Shown: piece by piece, positions 37,492 to 46,111 of the stretch
Layout of the letters: each line of letters starts with the position of its first letter
Position numbering within the stretch: position 1 is the first letter of the stretch
DNA from: Prevotella vespertina
GTDB lineage: Bacteria; Bacteroidota; Bacteroidia; Bacteroidales; Bacteroidaceae
DNA: 64,000 bases
Direction of reading: 5' to 3'
NCBI RefSeq assembly: GCF_009728485.1
Contig: NZ_VVIQ01000001.1
Coordinates: 310,001-374,000, forward strand
Notes under the pieces: model-generated
What the model was told of the DNA's origin: nothing
Database searches by the model: none
What the model saw: only the letters and a program-made list of their open reading frames with translations
Made by a program: the position numbers and the translations under genes

Positions 37492-39963
37492 ATGAGAAAA
37501 TACAAGTTATTTGTAACATTTGGACTATTGACTATGTCTGTAGCAGTGCATGGTCAGACCTCAACAATATCGGGAGTTCTACTCGACTCATTGACCCATG
37601 AGGGGGAACCCTACGCTACTGTTCGTGTTTATAAAGGTAAGAAAAGCGATAAACCAGTGGCTATGTCGGTTACAGCTATTGATGGTAAGTTCTCTCAGCA
37701 GGTAACAGGGCAGGGTAACTTCTTGGTTTCTTTCACTGCTATGGGGCGTAAGGAGGTTCTCCGAAAGGTGCAACTTACAGCCACAGGAGGCGTTATCGAC
37801 TTGGGGCAGTTGCTGGTTCAAGATGATACGAAGCAGTTGAAAGGTGTGGAGGTAGTGGCACAAAAGCCACTTGTTAAGATGGAAACGGATAAGATGTCGT
37901 ATGATGTTCAGGCTGACAATGACGCTAAGACGAACACAGTACTCGACATGCTGCGTAAGGTTCCGATGGTAACTGTGGATGGACAAGACAATATCTCGGT
38001 CAATGGACAGTCCTCCTTCAAGGTTTATGTGGATGGTAAACCGAACGTAATGTTCTCTTCCAATCCCTCACAAATATTCAAGTCAATGCCCGCCTCGGCG
38101 GTTAAATCAATAGAGGTAGTGACCAATCCAGGTGCTAAATATGATGCCGAAGGAACAGGCGGAGTGCTGAATATCATCATGAACCGCGTTAATGGCAAGA
38201 GTGCCGTTAATATGAATGGATATAACGGAAACCTTGCTATCTCTGCAGGAAACAAGGGGTGGCGGTCGTCTGGGTTCCTTAGTGGACAGCAGGGAAAGCT
38301 GACGTATAGTGCTAACATCATGTATAACGCAGCAAAGTCGAAAGGTACTGTGACCGAGATGAGCCGTACTGCGAGTGATGGGTCACGTATGGACTATCGT
38401 CAAAAGGGCAATACTCACATCCCATTCACCATGGGTAACCTTAGTCTGGGCTATGAGCTTGACTCTATGAGCAATATTGGTGCATCCATTGGGCTTACTT
38501 CCTTTACCATGAAGAACGATGGTCACCCCATGACGACCTTCTCCGGCGGTCCTTACGGAACAGGTTTCTCGTATGGTAACGAGATGACCATGAAGAATAA
38601 GAACACCTCCTTTAACGGTAGCATAGACTATCAGCGATTCTTTAATAAGGCTCGCACAAGTAGTTTGACACTGAGTTATCTCTTCTCAACAACACCTGCC
38701 GAGAACACAAATCTTCGTGTTTATGATCCCTTACCAGCGGGTGTTACGATTCCATTAAAGGATCTTTATTCAGAGGCGAAGATGCGTGGAACGGAGCATA
38801 CAGTGCAAGTCGACTATACCACACCAATAGGGAAAGGACAGACCTTAAGCACTGGTTTGAAGTTTATCGCACGTCGCAACTCTTCCGACTCGAAGTTTTA
38901 TGACATCGTAAGTGGTGCTAATGTCTACAATGCCAACAACAGTGTGAATTATAGGAACACGCAGAGCATCCTTGCCGAATACGCTGAATATGCAGCAACA
39001 ATGGGTAAGTTAGGTGCTAAGGTAGGGCTTCGTTACGAGCATACATGGGAGAACGTGAAGTTCATAGTAGGTCCTGGTGCCAACTTCAAGAAGCACTATG
39101 GCAACCTAGTACCATCTGCCAGCCTTACTTACAACCTATCAGCTGGTATGAATTTAGGCGTTAACTATTCTATGCGAATCAGTCGACCAGGTATCAGTTA
39201 TCTGAATCCTTACCACGACATAAGCAACCCGACCGCCGATAGCTATGGTAATCCTGACTTGCAAGTAGAGAAGAGTCACAACATAAAAGTAGTCTTCAAC
39301 TCCTTCACACCGAAGTTTATGATCAACGTAACACTCGGTGAGAACTTTGCCAATAATCAGATAGAACAGTACTCATTCATGCATGGTTCGATACTGAATA
39401 CCACGTATGGCAACATCGTTAAAAGCCGTTGGACGAACTTCAGTTCATTTATGAATTACGCTGTAACTAGTAAGACACGACTGATGCTAACAGCCAATGT
39501 TGACTATGCAGATATTCGATCGGAACAACTCAATGCACATAACTATGGATGGCAAGCCACTACGTTCCTCGGTGTGCAGCAAACCTTCCCTTGGGATTTG
39601 AAATGGAGTATGTTCGTGGGTGGAATGACGAAGAAGTATTCTCTACAAGGCTATAACGGCGGCTTTAATATGTTTAATACAACGCTATCAAAGAGCCTTA
39701 TTAAGGATAAACTCGACTTGAGTTTGATGTATTTCGTGCCATTCACTGGTAAGATAAAGATAAATCAGTATAGTCATGGAGCCGACTTTGAGAATCGTAT
39801 GAACATCTCAATTCCTGCCCAGATGATATCCTTCACACTTACATGGAACTTTGGTAACACCAAGAAGCAATACCAGAGTCATGAGACAAAGATAACTAAC
39901 GACTTCCAAGAAAAGAAGAACGACCAGCAGATGAACGGCATGGGAATGGGTGTCGGGATGTAA
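37492..39963 (+). CDS. Outer-membrane beta-barrel, TonB-dependent receptor-like
   Basis: An 823-residue protein of the outer membrane beta-barrel family (OMP_b-brl_3 type), related to TonB-dependent receptors but distinct from SusC. It has a signal peptide (MRKYKLFVTFGLLTMSVAVHG), a carboxypeptidase-regulatory-like domain (ISGVLLDSLTHEGEPYATVRVY), a plug-like domain (TNTVLDMLRKVPMVTVDGQDNISVNG ... SIEVVTNPGAKYDAEGTGGVLNIIM) and a barrel. The C-terminus is unusual: a Gln-, Met- and Gly-rich tail (QQMNGMGMGVGM). The longer frame from 37414 would precede the promoter. The ligand is unknown. Confidence 0.9.
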   Translation: MRKYKLFVTFGLLTMSVAVHGQTSTISGVLLDSLTHEGEPYATVRVYKGKKSDKPVAMSVTAIDGKFSQQVTGQGNFLVSFTAMGRKEVLRKVQLTATGGVIDLGQLLVQDDTKQLKGVEVVAQKPLVKMETDKMSYDVQADNDAKTNTVLDMLRKVPMVTVDGQDNISVNGQSSFKVYVDGKPNVMFSSNPSQIFKSMPASAVKSIEVVTNPGAKYDAEGTGGVLNIIMNRVNGKSAVNMNGYNGNLAISAGNKGWRSSGFLSGQQGKLTYSANIMYNAAKSKGTVTEMSRTASDGSRMDYRQKGNTHIPFTMGNLSLGYELDSMSNIGASIGLTSFTMKNDGHPMTTFSGGPYGTGFSYGNEMTMKNKNTSFNGSIDYQRFFNKARTSSLTLSYLFSTTPAENTNLRVYDPLPAGVTIPLKDLYSEAKMRGTEHTVQVDYTTPIGKGQTLSTGLKFIARRNSSDSKFYDIVSGANVYNANNSVNYRNTQSILAEYAEYAATMGKLGAKVGLRYEHTWENVKFIVGPGANFKKHYGNLVPSASLTYNLSAGMNLGVNYSMRISRPGISYLNPYHDISNPTADSYGNPDLQVEKSHNIKVVFNSFTPKFMINVTLGENFANNQIEQYSFMHGSILNTTYGNIVKSRWTNFSSFMNYAVTSKTRLMLTANVDYADIRSEQLNAHNYGWQATTFLGVQQTFPWDLKWSMFVGGMTKKYSLQGYNGGFNMFNTTLSKSLIKDKLDLSLMYFVPFTGKIKINQYSHGADFENRMNISIPAQMISFTLTWNFGNTKKQYQSHETKITNDFQEKKNDQQMNGMGMGVGM

Positions 39964-40019
39964 TCTTCCGTACTTGTTTATCGTTATTAATGTTCCTAAT
40001 GGGCATTAATTAAAATCAT

Positions 40020-40054
40020 AAAGGGCTGTAACACGAATGATGTTACAGCCCTTT
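40020..40054. terminator. Strong terminator after the barrel gene
   Basis: AAAGGGCTGTAACA pairs perfectly with TGTTACAGCCCTTT around a 7-nt loop; symmetric, so it may work in both directions. Confidence 0.88.
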
Positions 40055-40106
40055 CATTGCCTTAATAGTCTCTCTTTGAATCACTCGATAGTATCTCTTT
40101 TACTCG

Positions 40107-40260
40107 TTCGATAGTATATCTCCCATTCACAAGATACTTTGTTAACGGGATTATACACGCTTGTATAACTGATTATACACGCTTGTATAACTGATTATAC
40201 ACACCTGTATAATTGATTGTACAGCCTTGTATAAAAGTCTTCAAAGCCTTTCTAATGGAT
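40107..40260. repeat. 22-nt-period array with TATACA/TGTATA dyads (40.2 kb)
   Basis: This is the most regular array. TTATACACGCTTGTATAA occurs identically at 40151 and 40173, then with changes at 40195 and 40217; each is an inverted repeat with TTATACA / TGTATAA arms. The 22-nt step continues outward with diverged units (40107, 40129, 40239). A further related pair, CGATAGTATCTC and CGATAGTATATC, is 23 nt apart just before it. Confidence 0.88.
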
Positions 40261-40327
40261 TGGATACATAATAGAAAGCCTCTTGATGAGCTTCTTAAAG
40301 GAGGGAATAAGTCTATGGTAGTTAATT

Positions 40328-40437
40328 AAAGAATACTCTTTGCCATTTGAAGAGGGCGTTTCCTTGATGTGAGAAGAGCCTTTCTTCATATCAACGAAAG
40401 GCTTTCTTTAATTTGAAGAAAGCCTCTCATTGTTCGC
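40328..40437. repeat. 22-nt-period array, AAGARAGCCTTTCTT type (40.4 kb)
   Basis: Units start at 40328, 40350, 40372, 40394 and 40416 and match the loose consensus AAGARAGSCTYTCTT plus six or seven nucleotides. The stretch from 40350, AAGAGGGCGTTTC, recurs almost identically at 53263. Confidence 0.85.
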
Positions 40438-40478
40438 TCCCGTTAGGCACTCCTCCCCTTGGGGGAGGCTGGGAGGGG
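40438..40478. repeat. Dispersed repeat copy A, GC-rich
   Basis: TCCCGTTAGGCACTCCTCCC followed by CTTGGGGGAGGCTGGGAGGGG. A second copy lies at 45093. It contains a CCTCCCC / GGGGGAGG hairpin. Similar GC-rich elements are frequent in Bacteroidota intergenic DNA. Confidence 0.75.
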
Positions 40479-40494
40479 TTAAAGTCAAGCGTCT

Positions 40495-41466
40495 TTACTC
40501 CTTTGTAATCATATTACGTGAAAGTCTCATGAGGATGGCGAAGATGATACAAGCAGTGATGAAGCCAGCGATGGCATCGATGAGATAGTGTGCTTGAATA
40601 TATACTGTTGCACAACAAAGGAGGATGTAGAACGGTGCAAGAACAGCCAAGAGACGATAGTTGCGGTCGTGCCATAAGAGCAACATACAGACTGTGCTCA
40701 CGCCAACATGCGAACTCGGGAACGCTGCCGTTGGTCTTTCGCCTGCCGCCTTAGCGTCTTCAACGAGGTGATAGAATATGCCGTCAGTATAACCAGGGCT
40801 TGGTAAGCACTCTTGATGATGGTTGAAATAATCGTGCAAGTTAGGGAATACGCCCGCAGCAGCTTGTTGTAAGCCTATCGCCTTATAGTAGAATGTAGGA
40901 CCAACGACCGGTAGGAAGATGAAGATAACATAATAGATAAAGAACGAAGAGAGAATGACGAAGGCAGCACGATTGAACTCCTTGTAATGCCAACCGAAGT
41001 AGTAAACGGCGGTTGCAGCTATCATTGGATAATAAGCAGCGTATCCCATGTCGAATAACTCACTGAAGATATGCCCCGGAAGAGCCTTTGCAAAGAGCAA
41101 AGCAGGCTGACATCCGAAGAGAGATTGCTCCCATGTAGCTGCTAAATGGTCAAGGTTTGGGAGGTGGCGGTTGATCTCGTAAGTATCAGGATACCACCAT
41201 GCGAGTAATGCCATTTGCACTCCTACACGTGTGAAGCGTGTTAGTCGACAGGGTGCAATGCGATAAACAAGCCACATAACAGCCGTGAGAGCAACGATGC
41301 GGATGCGCCCGTAGATCATAGCTTGTGGGTTATTGATGCTGGTGTACATGAAGAATGTGATGATAAGTGTCAATACCAAGTAAGCCATTACCACCCATTC
41401 GTATGCCATAAGACCCTTAACAGGTTTCTTCTCTAGCTTAAATAAGTTTGTTATGAATCGTTTCAT
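40495..41466 (-). CDS. PAP2 family inositolphosphotransferase-like membrane enzyme
   Basis: A 323-residue polytopic membrane protein of the PAP2_3/Aur1 type. It has about six membrane segments; the active-site motifs are AAFPSSHVGVST and YIQAHYLIDAIAG, equivalents of PSGH and SRxxxxxHxxxD, with arginine replaced in part. Aur1-like enzymes transfer phosphoinositol or related head groups to ceramide, and Prevotella makes sphingolipids, so a sphingolipid or lipid-phosphate role is plausible but inferred. It is downstream of the epimerase on the same strand (81-nt gap), so it may share its transcript. Confidence 0.8.
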   Translation of the reverse strand: MKRFITNLFKLEKKPVKGLMAYEWVVMAYLVLTLIITFFMYTSINNPQAMIYGRIRIVALTAVMWLVYRIAPCRLTRFTRVGVQMALLAWWYPDTYEINRHLPNLDHLAATWEQSLFGCQPALLFAKALPGHIFSELFDMGYAAYYPMIAATAVYYFGWHYKEFNRAAFVILSSFFIYYVIFIFLPVVGPTFYYKAIGLQQAAAGVFPNLHDYFNHHQECLPSPGYTDGIFYHLVEDAKAAGERPTAAFPSSHVGVSTVCMLLLWHDRNYRLLAVLAPFYILLCCATVYIQAHYLIDAIAGFITACIIFAILMRLSRNMITKE

Positions 41467-41476
41467 TGTTTGTTGT

Positions 41477-41540
41477 TATTGGACTTATTAGCCCCATTAT
41501 CCCTATTAGGCTTATTCGTCCAATTAGCCTAATAATAATT
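41477..41540. repeat. Degenerate 9-nt tandem repeat
   Basis: A series of nonamers in the gap between the epimerase and PAP2 genes, of the type TATTRGNCT / TATTAGCCC, about seven copies. It resembles the CTTATTAGG-type repeats common between Bacteroidota genes. No function is evident. Confidence 0.6.
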
Positions 41541-41547
41541 AGCTAAT

Positions 41548-42537
41548 CTATAGCCAACCCTCTTTCTTATACCAATCAATTGTCTCTTTCACCCCTCTCT
41601 TGAGGTCATACTTCGGTTGATAGCCCAGTTCGTCGATAGCTGGTTGGATGTTACAACGCCAGTTTCGCTGTTTAAGAATCTGATATTTATCATTGTTAAG
41701 AGCCGATATTTTACCCGTAATATGCCCTATTAGGTCGCCAAAGAAGGTCACAATACGCAGCAACCAGATAGGTGCAGTAATGCGAATCCACCATGGTTTG
41801 CCCAGTTCCTCATGTATCAAGTCGCTGAAAGTGGTGCTTTGATAAACCTTACCATCGCTTAGGAAGTATGCACTTCCAGCCTTCCCGTGCTCAAGCGATA
41901 GGAAGACAGCCTGCACAACATCCCTTACATAGACGAAGGTGATGTCTTGTTGCTTGTAACCAACAGCAAAGTCGGAGTGCCCCTTGATACTCTTTGCCAT
42001 CAAGAAGTAATCCTTCTCTCTCGGACCATATACCCCTGTTGGGCGCAGGATAATATAAGGAAAGTCATTGGGGAGCATTGCTTCAGCCCTTAACTTACTT
42101 TGTCCGTATGCCGTATTAGGCTTTGGAGTGTCCGTAGGTTCAATCTCCTTGTAAGGTTGTTGCTCTCTGATAGCTCCAAAGATACTAAGACTTGAAATGA
42201 AGACAAAGCGTTTCAGTGCTGGTTGAGTAGCTTGAAGTGCCTTTACGAGATTGTTTGTTCCATCCGTATTGATGCGGAAGAAGTCTGCTTTATGCAAACA
42301 CTTCGTCACACCAGCAGCGTGAATAACATAGTCGAAGGCGTGTCCTGCAAGCTGTTCTGTCAATTTATCGACAGAAGAAAAGTCTAATTCTATGAAATGA
42401 ATGCGCTCATCTCTTAAATACTCTCTCGATGACGAGCGACGCACGGCAGCCCAGGTTTCATATCCTTGACGTATTGCCTCTTCCACTATAAATGACCCAA
42501 TGAAGCCCGAAGCACCTGTTATTAATATCTTATTCAT
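41548..42537 (-). CDS. NAD-dependent epimerase/dehydratase (extended SDR)
   Basis: A 329-residue extended short-chain dehydrogenase. The N-terminus MNKILITGASGFIGSFIVEE is the NAD-binding GxxGxxG; the catalytic triad is seen as SSLSIFGA ... TAYGQSKLRAE (YxxxK). The profile resembles sugar-nucleotide epimerases and the dihydroflavonol/3-beta-HSD group, so the substrate is uncertain. The frame is open to 42564, but the ATG at 42537 starts the Rossmann motif normally and follows a TATCTTTG box. Divergent from rnr. Confidence 0.9.
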   Translation of the reverse strand: MNKILITGASGFIGSFIVEEAIRQGYETWAAVRRSSSREYLRDERIHFIELDFSSVDKLTEQLAGHAFDYVIHAAGVTKCLHKADFFRINTDGTNNLVKALQATQPALKRFVFISSLSIFGAIREQQPYKEIEPTDTPKPNTAYGQSKLRAEAMLPNDFPYIILRPTGVYGPREKDYFLMAKSIKGHSDFAVGYKQQDITFVYVRDVVQAVFLSLEHGKAGSAYFLSDGKVYQSTTFSDLIHEELGKPWWIRITAPIWLLRIVTFFGDLIGHITGKISALNNDKYQILKQRNWRCNIQPAIDELGYQPKYDLKRGVKETIDWYKKEGWL

Positions 42538-42550
42538 CGAAAATATCTTA

Positions 42551-42562
42551 GCAAACGTTTGC
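42551..42562. promoter_or_regulatory. 12-bp perfect palindrome in the rnr/epimerase divergent promoter
   Basis: GCAAACGTTTGC is self-complementary. It overlaps the transcription-start region of the epimerase gene and the -33 element of rnr, so a dimeric regulator bound here could control both. It could also simply reflect overlapping TTTGC promoter words. Confidence 0.5.
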
Positions 42563-42589
42563 AAAGATACAAACTTTTTCGTTACTTTG
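42558..42589 (+). promoter_or_regulatory. rnr promoter
   Basis: TTTG at 42558-42561, a 20-nt spacer and TTACTTTG at 42582-42589 (one mismatch from TAnnTTTG), 32 nt before the ATG. Confidence 0.68.
42562..42569 (-). promoter_or_regulatory. Epimerase promoter -7 element
   Basis: TATCTTTG on the minus strand, 24 nt before the ATG at 42537; it lies inside the rnr promoter spacer, so the two promoters overlap and probably exclude each other. Confidence 0.65.
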
Positions 42590-42621
42590 TCGAATATATA
42601 AACATACTAATTCCATTATTT

Positions 42622-44901
42622 ATGACGAAAGATAAGAAAGGTGGAAAACGATTAACTAAGAAGCAACTAGCCGAACAGTTGACTTCTTTCTTTCAGTCGC
42701 AACCTAACGAAACATATAGTTTTAAAGAGATATTCCGTGCTTTGAAGTTAAAGACACATCCGGCTAAGATGTTAGCAATTGATGTGATGGAAGAGATGGC
42801 ATGGGACGACTTTCTTGCAAAGGTAGGCGATAGTGCCTATACTCTCAATACAAAGGGACAGGTGCAAGAAGGTACTTTCATTCGCAAAGCTAATGGAAAG
42901 AATACCTTTCAACCAGACGATGGTGGCACTCCTGTATTCGTCTCCGAGCGTAATTCGATGGCTGCTTTAAATGGCGATCATGTCAAAGTGCAGTACATGG
43001 CAAGACGCCAGAATCATATTAAGGAGGCAATGGTCATCGAGATATTGCAGCGCAAGAAAGACACCTTCGTAGGCAAGTTAAGAGTGGAGAAGGACATTGC
43101 CTTCCTTGTAACTCAGGAGAATCTCTTTATCCATGACATACTAATTCCTAAGAAGAAGTTGCGTGGTGGAACTACAGGTGACCGTGCTTTGGTGAAGATA
43201 ACACAATGGCCTGACGCAAACCACAAGAACCTTATGGGCGAGGTAGTCGATGTCTTGGGTGCAGCTGGTGATAATGACGTTGAGATGAACACCATTCTTG
43301 CGCAATACGGATTGCCTTATAAGTATCCTAAACGCGTCGAGGATGCTGCCGAAAAGATAAGTGCTAAGATCACAGAGCAGGACTTTAAGGAGCGAGAAGA
43401 CTTCCGTGACGTGTGGACTTGTACGATAGATCCAAAGGATGCAAAGGACTTTGACGATGCTCTCTCTATACGAAGACTAGAGAAGGAAGGGCTTTGGGAA
43501 GTTGGTGTACATATAGCAGATGTATCGCATTATGTCAAAGAAGGCGACATAATTGACCGTGAGGCACAGCAGAGAGCGACCTCTGTTTATCTTGTGGATC
43601 GCACTATTCCAATGCTTCCAGAGCGTCTTTGTAATTTCATTTGTTCGTTGCGTCCCAATGAGGAGAAGCTCGCTTTCAGTTGTATCTTCAATCTTGATAA
43701 TGACGCAAATGTAAAGGCTTACCGCATTGTACACACCGTTATCAAGTCGAATAGGCGTTACGCTTATGAAGAGGCACAGCAATTACTGGAAGATAATGGT
43801 GTTGTTGATGGTACAGGAGAGCCTGCCCCAAAGCCAGGGAAGGATGGTTATAAGGGTGAATATGCCGAAGAAATCATTACACTAGACCGCTTGGCAAAAC
43901 TTCTTAGAGCACGTCGTTTCAAGGGCGGAAGCGTTAAGTTCGATTCAGAAGAGCTCCATTTCGATGTAGATAACACTGGTAAGCCGCTCCGTTGTTACTT
44001 CAAACGATCGAAAGATGCCAACAAGTTGATAGAAGAATTTATGCTCCTTGCTAATAAAACAGTAGCGGAAAGCATTGGAAAGACCGTTAAAGGCAAGAAA
44101 GCAAAGACTCTCCCTTATCGAGTTCACGATAATCCAGACCCTCAGAAGTTTGAGAATCTACGTGAATTCAGTGCTAAGTTCGGTTATAAACTTAAGTCTT
44201 CGAGTACGAAGGGGGCTACAGCTCGTGCGTTGAACAAGCTCATGGATGAGGTACAAGGTACTCGCGAAGAGAAGGTGATACAAACGATTGCCCTGCGATC
44301 GATGATGAAAGCGAAGTATACAACGCATAACATTGGGCACTTCGGACTAGCTTTTGATTACTACACACACTTTACTTCGCCTATTCGTCGCTATCCCGAC
44401 ACCATGGTGCATCGCTTGATAACACGTTACCAGAATGGTGGTCGTTCTGCAAACAAGGATCACTATGAAGAGTTGTGTGAGCATTGTTCGGATATGGAAT
44501 TGGTTGCGCAGAATGCAGAACGCGACTCCATCAAGTATAAGATGGTTGAGTTTATGGGCGAACACATCGGTGAGTGTTACGATGCACATATATCAGGTAT
44601 CCAGAGCTTCGGTATCTATGCAGAGATAGATGAGAACCATTGCGAAGGCATGATACCAATGCGTGACCTTGATGATGACTACTACGACTTCGACGAAAAG
44701 AACTATTGTCTAGTAGGGCGACGCCGTCATCACGTTTATCAACTGGGTGATCCTATCCGTATAAAGGTGGCTAAAGCGAACCTAGAACGCAAACAGCTCG
44801 ACTTCACACTAGATGATGGTCGACCCGTGAAGATGCCCCAACAACCTGTAAAGGAGCAACCAAAAGATAGGAAGAAGAAGGAAAGAAGGCGGAGAAGATA
44901 A
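42622..44901 (+). CDS. rnr: Ribonuclease R
   Basis: RNase R is a 3'-5' exoribonuclease of the RNB family that degrades structured RNA. It is 759 residues long. A winged-helix N-terminus and cold-shock-type OB domains lead to the catalytic RNB core: DPKDAKDFDDALS with the metal-binding aspartates, GVHIADVSHYV and HFTSPIRRYPDTMVHR. A C-terminal S1 domain (HISGIQSFGIYAEIDENHCEGMIP) ends in a strongly basic tail (KKKERRRRR). I start at the ATG at 42622; the frame from 42559 would begin inside the promoter. Confidence 0.96.
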   Translation: MTKDKKGGKRLTKKQLAEQLTSFFQSQPNETYSFKEIFRALKLKTHPAKMLAIDVMEEMAWDDFLAKVGDSAYTLNTKGQVQEGTFIRKANGKNTFQPDDGGTPVFVSERNSMAALNGDHVKVQYMARRQNHIKEAMVIEILQRKKDTFVGKLRVEKDIAFLVTQENLFIHDILIPKKKLRGGTTGDRALVKITQWPDANHKNLMGEVVDVLGAAGDNDVEMNTILAQYGLPYKYPKRVEDAAEKISAKITEQDFKEREDFRDVWTCTIDPKDAKDFDDALSIRRLEKEGLWEVGVHIADVSHYVKEGDIIDREAQQRATSVYLVDRTIPMLPERLCNFICSLRPNEEKLAFSCIFNLDNDANVKAYRIVHTVIKSNRRYAYEEAQQLLEDNGVVDGTGEPAPKPGKDGYKGEYAEEIITLDRLAKLLRARRFKGGSVKFDSEELHFDVDNTGKPLRCYFKRSKDANKLIEEFMLLANKTVAESIGKTVKGKKAKTLPYRVHDNPDPQKFENLREFSAKFGYKLKSSSTKGATARALNKLMDEVQGTREEKVIQTIALRSMMKAKYTTHNIGHFGLAFDYYTHFTSPIRRYPDTMVHRLITRYQNGGRSANKDHYEELCEHCSDMELVAQNAERDSIKYKMVEFMGEHIGECYDAHISGIQSFGIYAEIDENHCEGMIPMRDLDDDYYDFDEKNYCLVGRRRHHVYQLGDPIRIKVAKANLERKQLDFTLDDGRPVKMPQQPVKEQPKDRKKKERRRRR

Positions 44902-44955
44902 GGCTTTCTCTAATTCAAAATGCATAATTCACAATTCAAAATTGGGATTACTTCG

Positions 44956-45041
44956 AGTTGACAAGTACACGAGTTGACGTGTAGACAAGTTGTTAGGTAG
45001 AGTTGACAAGTACACGAGTTGACGTGTAGACAAGTTGTTAG
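44956..45041. repeat. 45-nt tandem duplication, GAGTTGAC type
   Basis: The block starting AGTTGACAAGTACACGAG at 44956 is repeated at 45001 with a 45-nt period. Inside each block GAGTTGAC recurs after 16 nt. It has no start codon or RBS and appears non-coding. Confidence 0.85.
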
Positions 45042-45092
45042 TTCTGTTGGATGTGGCATCTCTTGGACAAGAAAACACCTATCCTAACTGGT

Positions 45093-45133
45093 TCCCGTTA
45101 GGCACTCCTTCCCTTAGGGGAGGCTGGGTGGGG
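45093..45133. repeat. Dispersed repeat copy B, GC-rich
   Basis: TCCCGTTAGGCACTCCTTCC followed by CTTAGGGGAGGCTGGGTGGGG; nearly the same as the copy at 40438, differing at a few positions. Confidence 0.75.
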
Positions 45134-45264
45134 AGTCCAGGCGAGGGCGTCTGTCCCTACAGCGTGGGGTTACTTTCAATTTAATGAGAGCTTAACAATG
45201 GTAAGCACAATGATGGATTTTGAATTATGAATTATGAGTTAAGACAGAAAAATGATTCTATTTT

Positions 45265-46080
45265 ATGTGTAACAAACGACTATTTCTACTCTTACTCGGC
45301 GTTTTCTTTGTTCTAATAGCGCATGCGCAAGAGCAGAGATACACTCGTTTAAAGGGTTATTATCGTGTTTATCAGGCGACAAATAGCATGCTCTCTTATT
45401 TTGTAGATGGTATGATGGAGTTCTATATACCCGTATCTGACTCCATAGCAGGCAACTCTGACAATAAAAAGAAGTCGCCTTTTATTGATAGAAAGTTCCT
45501 TGGTGAGCGTCGTCGAAAGGCTCCGAAAGCCAATGGTGACGATACCTTTGTGCGGATGTCACTGCCAAATCTAGAGCGACAAACGCTTATTGAGAGTATA
45601 AATAGCGAAGAGTATTCAACGAGGAACAATGGAGATGTGTATCGATGGGCGGATAAGTGCGGTAAAATAACGCATGACAAACAGAAGATAAAAGGGCAGA
45701 CTGAATTGCTGACAACTATCGAGATGGATGAGTTAGTGGGGCAACCTAACCATGAAATAGATATGAGTCAGTTGCGTATGTATGGTATCGTTGCTCGTAT
45801 GACACAATTTGATGAGAGTGAAACTTACCTTTCTAATTATGCTCTTAACGCCTTCCAAAAGCATCAAACCTTCTTTGCTCGTTATCGAGGAGAGGATGTT
45901 GACGATCGTATTGATGTATGGAGTGAGTTCTATGTATCGGATAGAATGACGATAACAGAGGCTGAACTCAAACAGATAAAGAAGGAGAAAAACCATGTAT
46001 GGACGTTCTCTATTCCCGCTTCTGTCCCTCCTTTAGATAAGGAAGTAGTTGCTGCTTGGGAAAAGATGATAGAATACTAG
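45265..46080 (+). CDS. Secreted protein of unknown function
   Basis: A 271-residue exported protein with a signal peptide (MCNKRLFLLLLGVFFVLIAHA). I do not recognise the family. The mature part starts EQRYTRLKGYYRVYQATN, has a basic lysine/arginine-rich loop (RKFLGERRRKAPKANGDD, about residues 75-92) and ends in a short helix (VVAAWEKMIEY). It lies 31 nt before the C1 peptidase lipoprotein, so the two are probably co-transcribed. A role as the peptidase's partner, substrate or inhibitor is possible but only inferred from position. Confidence 0.65.
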   Translation: MCNKRLFLLLLGVFFVLIAHAQEQRYTRLKGYYRVYQATNSMLSYFVDGMMEFYIPVSDSIAGNSDNKKKSPFIDRKFLGERRRKAPKANGDDTFVRMSLPNLERQTLIESINSEEYSTRNNGDVYRWADKCGKITHDKQKIKGQTELLTTIEMDELVGQPNHEIDMSQLRMYGIVARMTQFDESETYLSNYALNAFQKHQTFFARYRGEDVDDRIDVWSEFYVSDRMTITEAELKQIKKEKNHVWTFSIPASVPPLDKEVVAAWEKMIEY

Positions 46081-46111
46081 GGCACCAGACTACCAATAAT
46101 TGAAATGTAAA

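Larger units (their letters stand above)
44912..45240. repeat. AT-rich inverted ends enclosing a repeat-rich 0.3-kb segment
   Basis: GCATAATTCACAATTCAAAA (around 44922) is nearly the inverted copy of TTTTGAATTATGAATTATGA (around 45218). Between them are a 45-nt tandem duplication and a GC-rich dispersed repeat. The arrangement recalls a small non-autonomous element, but no target duplication was identified. No gene is seen in the 363-nt gap. Confidence 0.45.
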
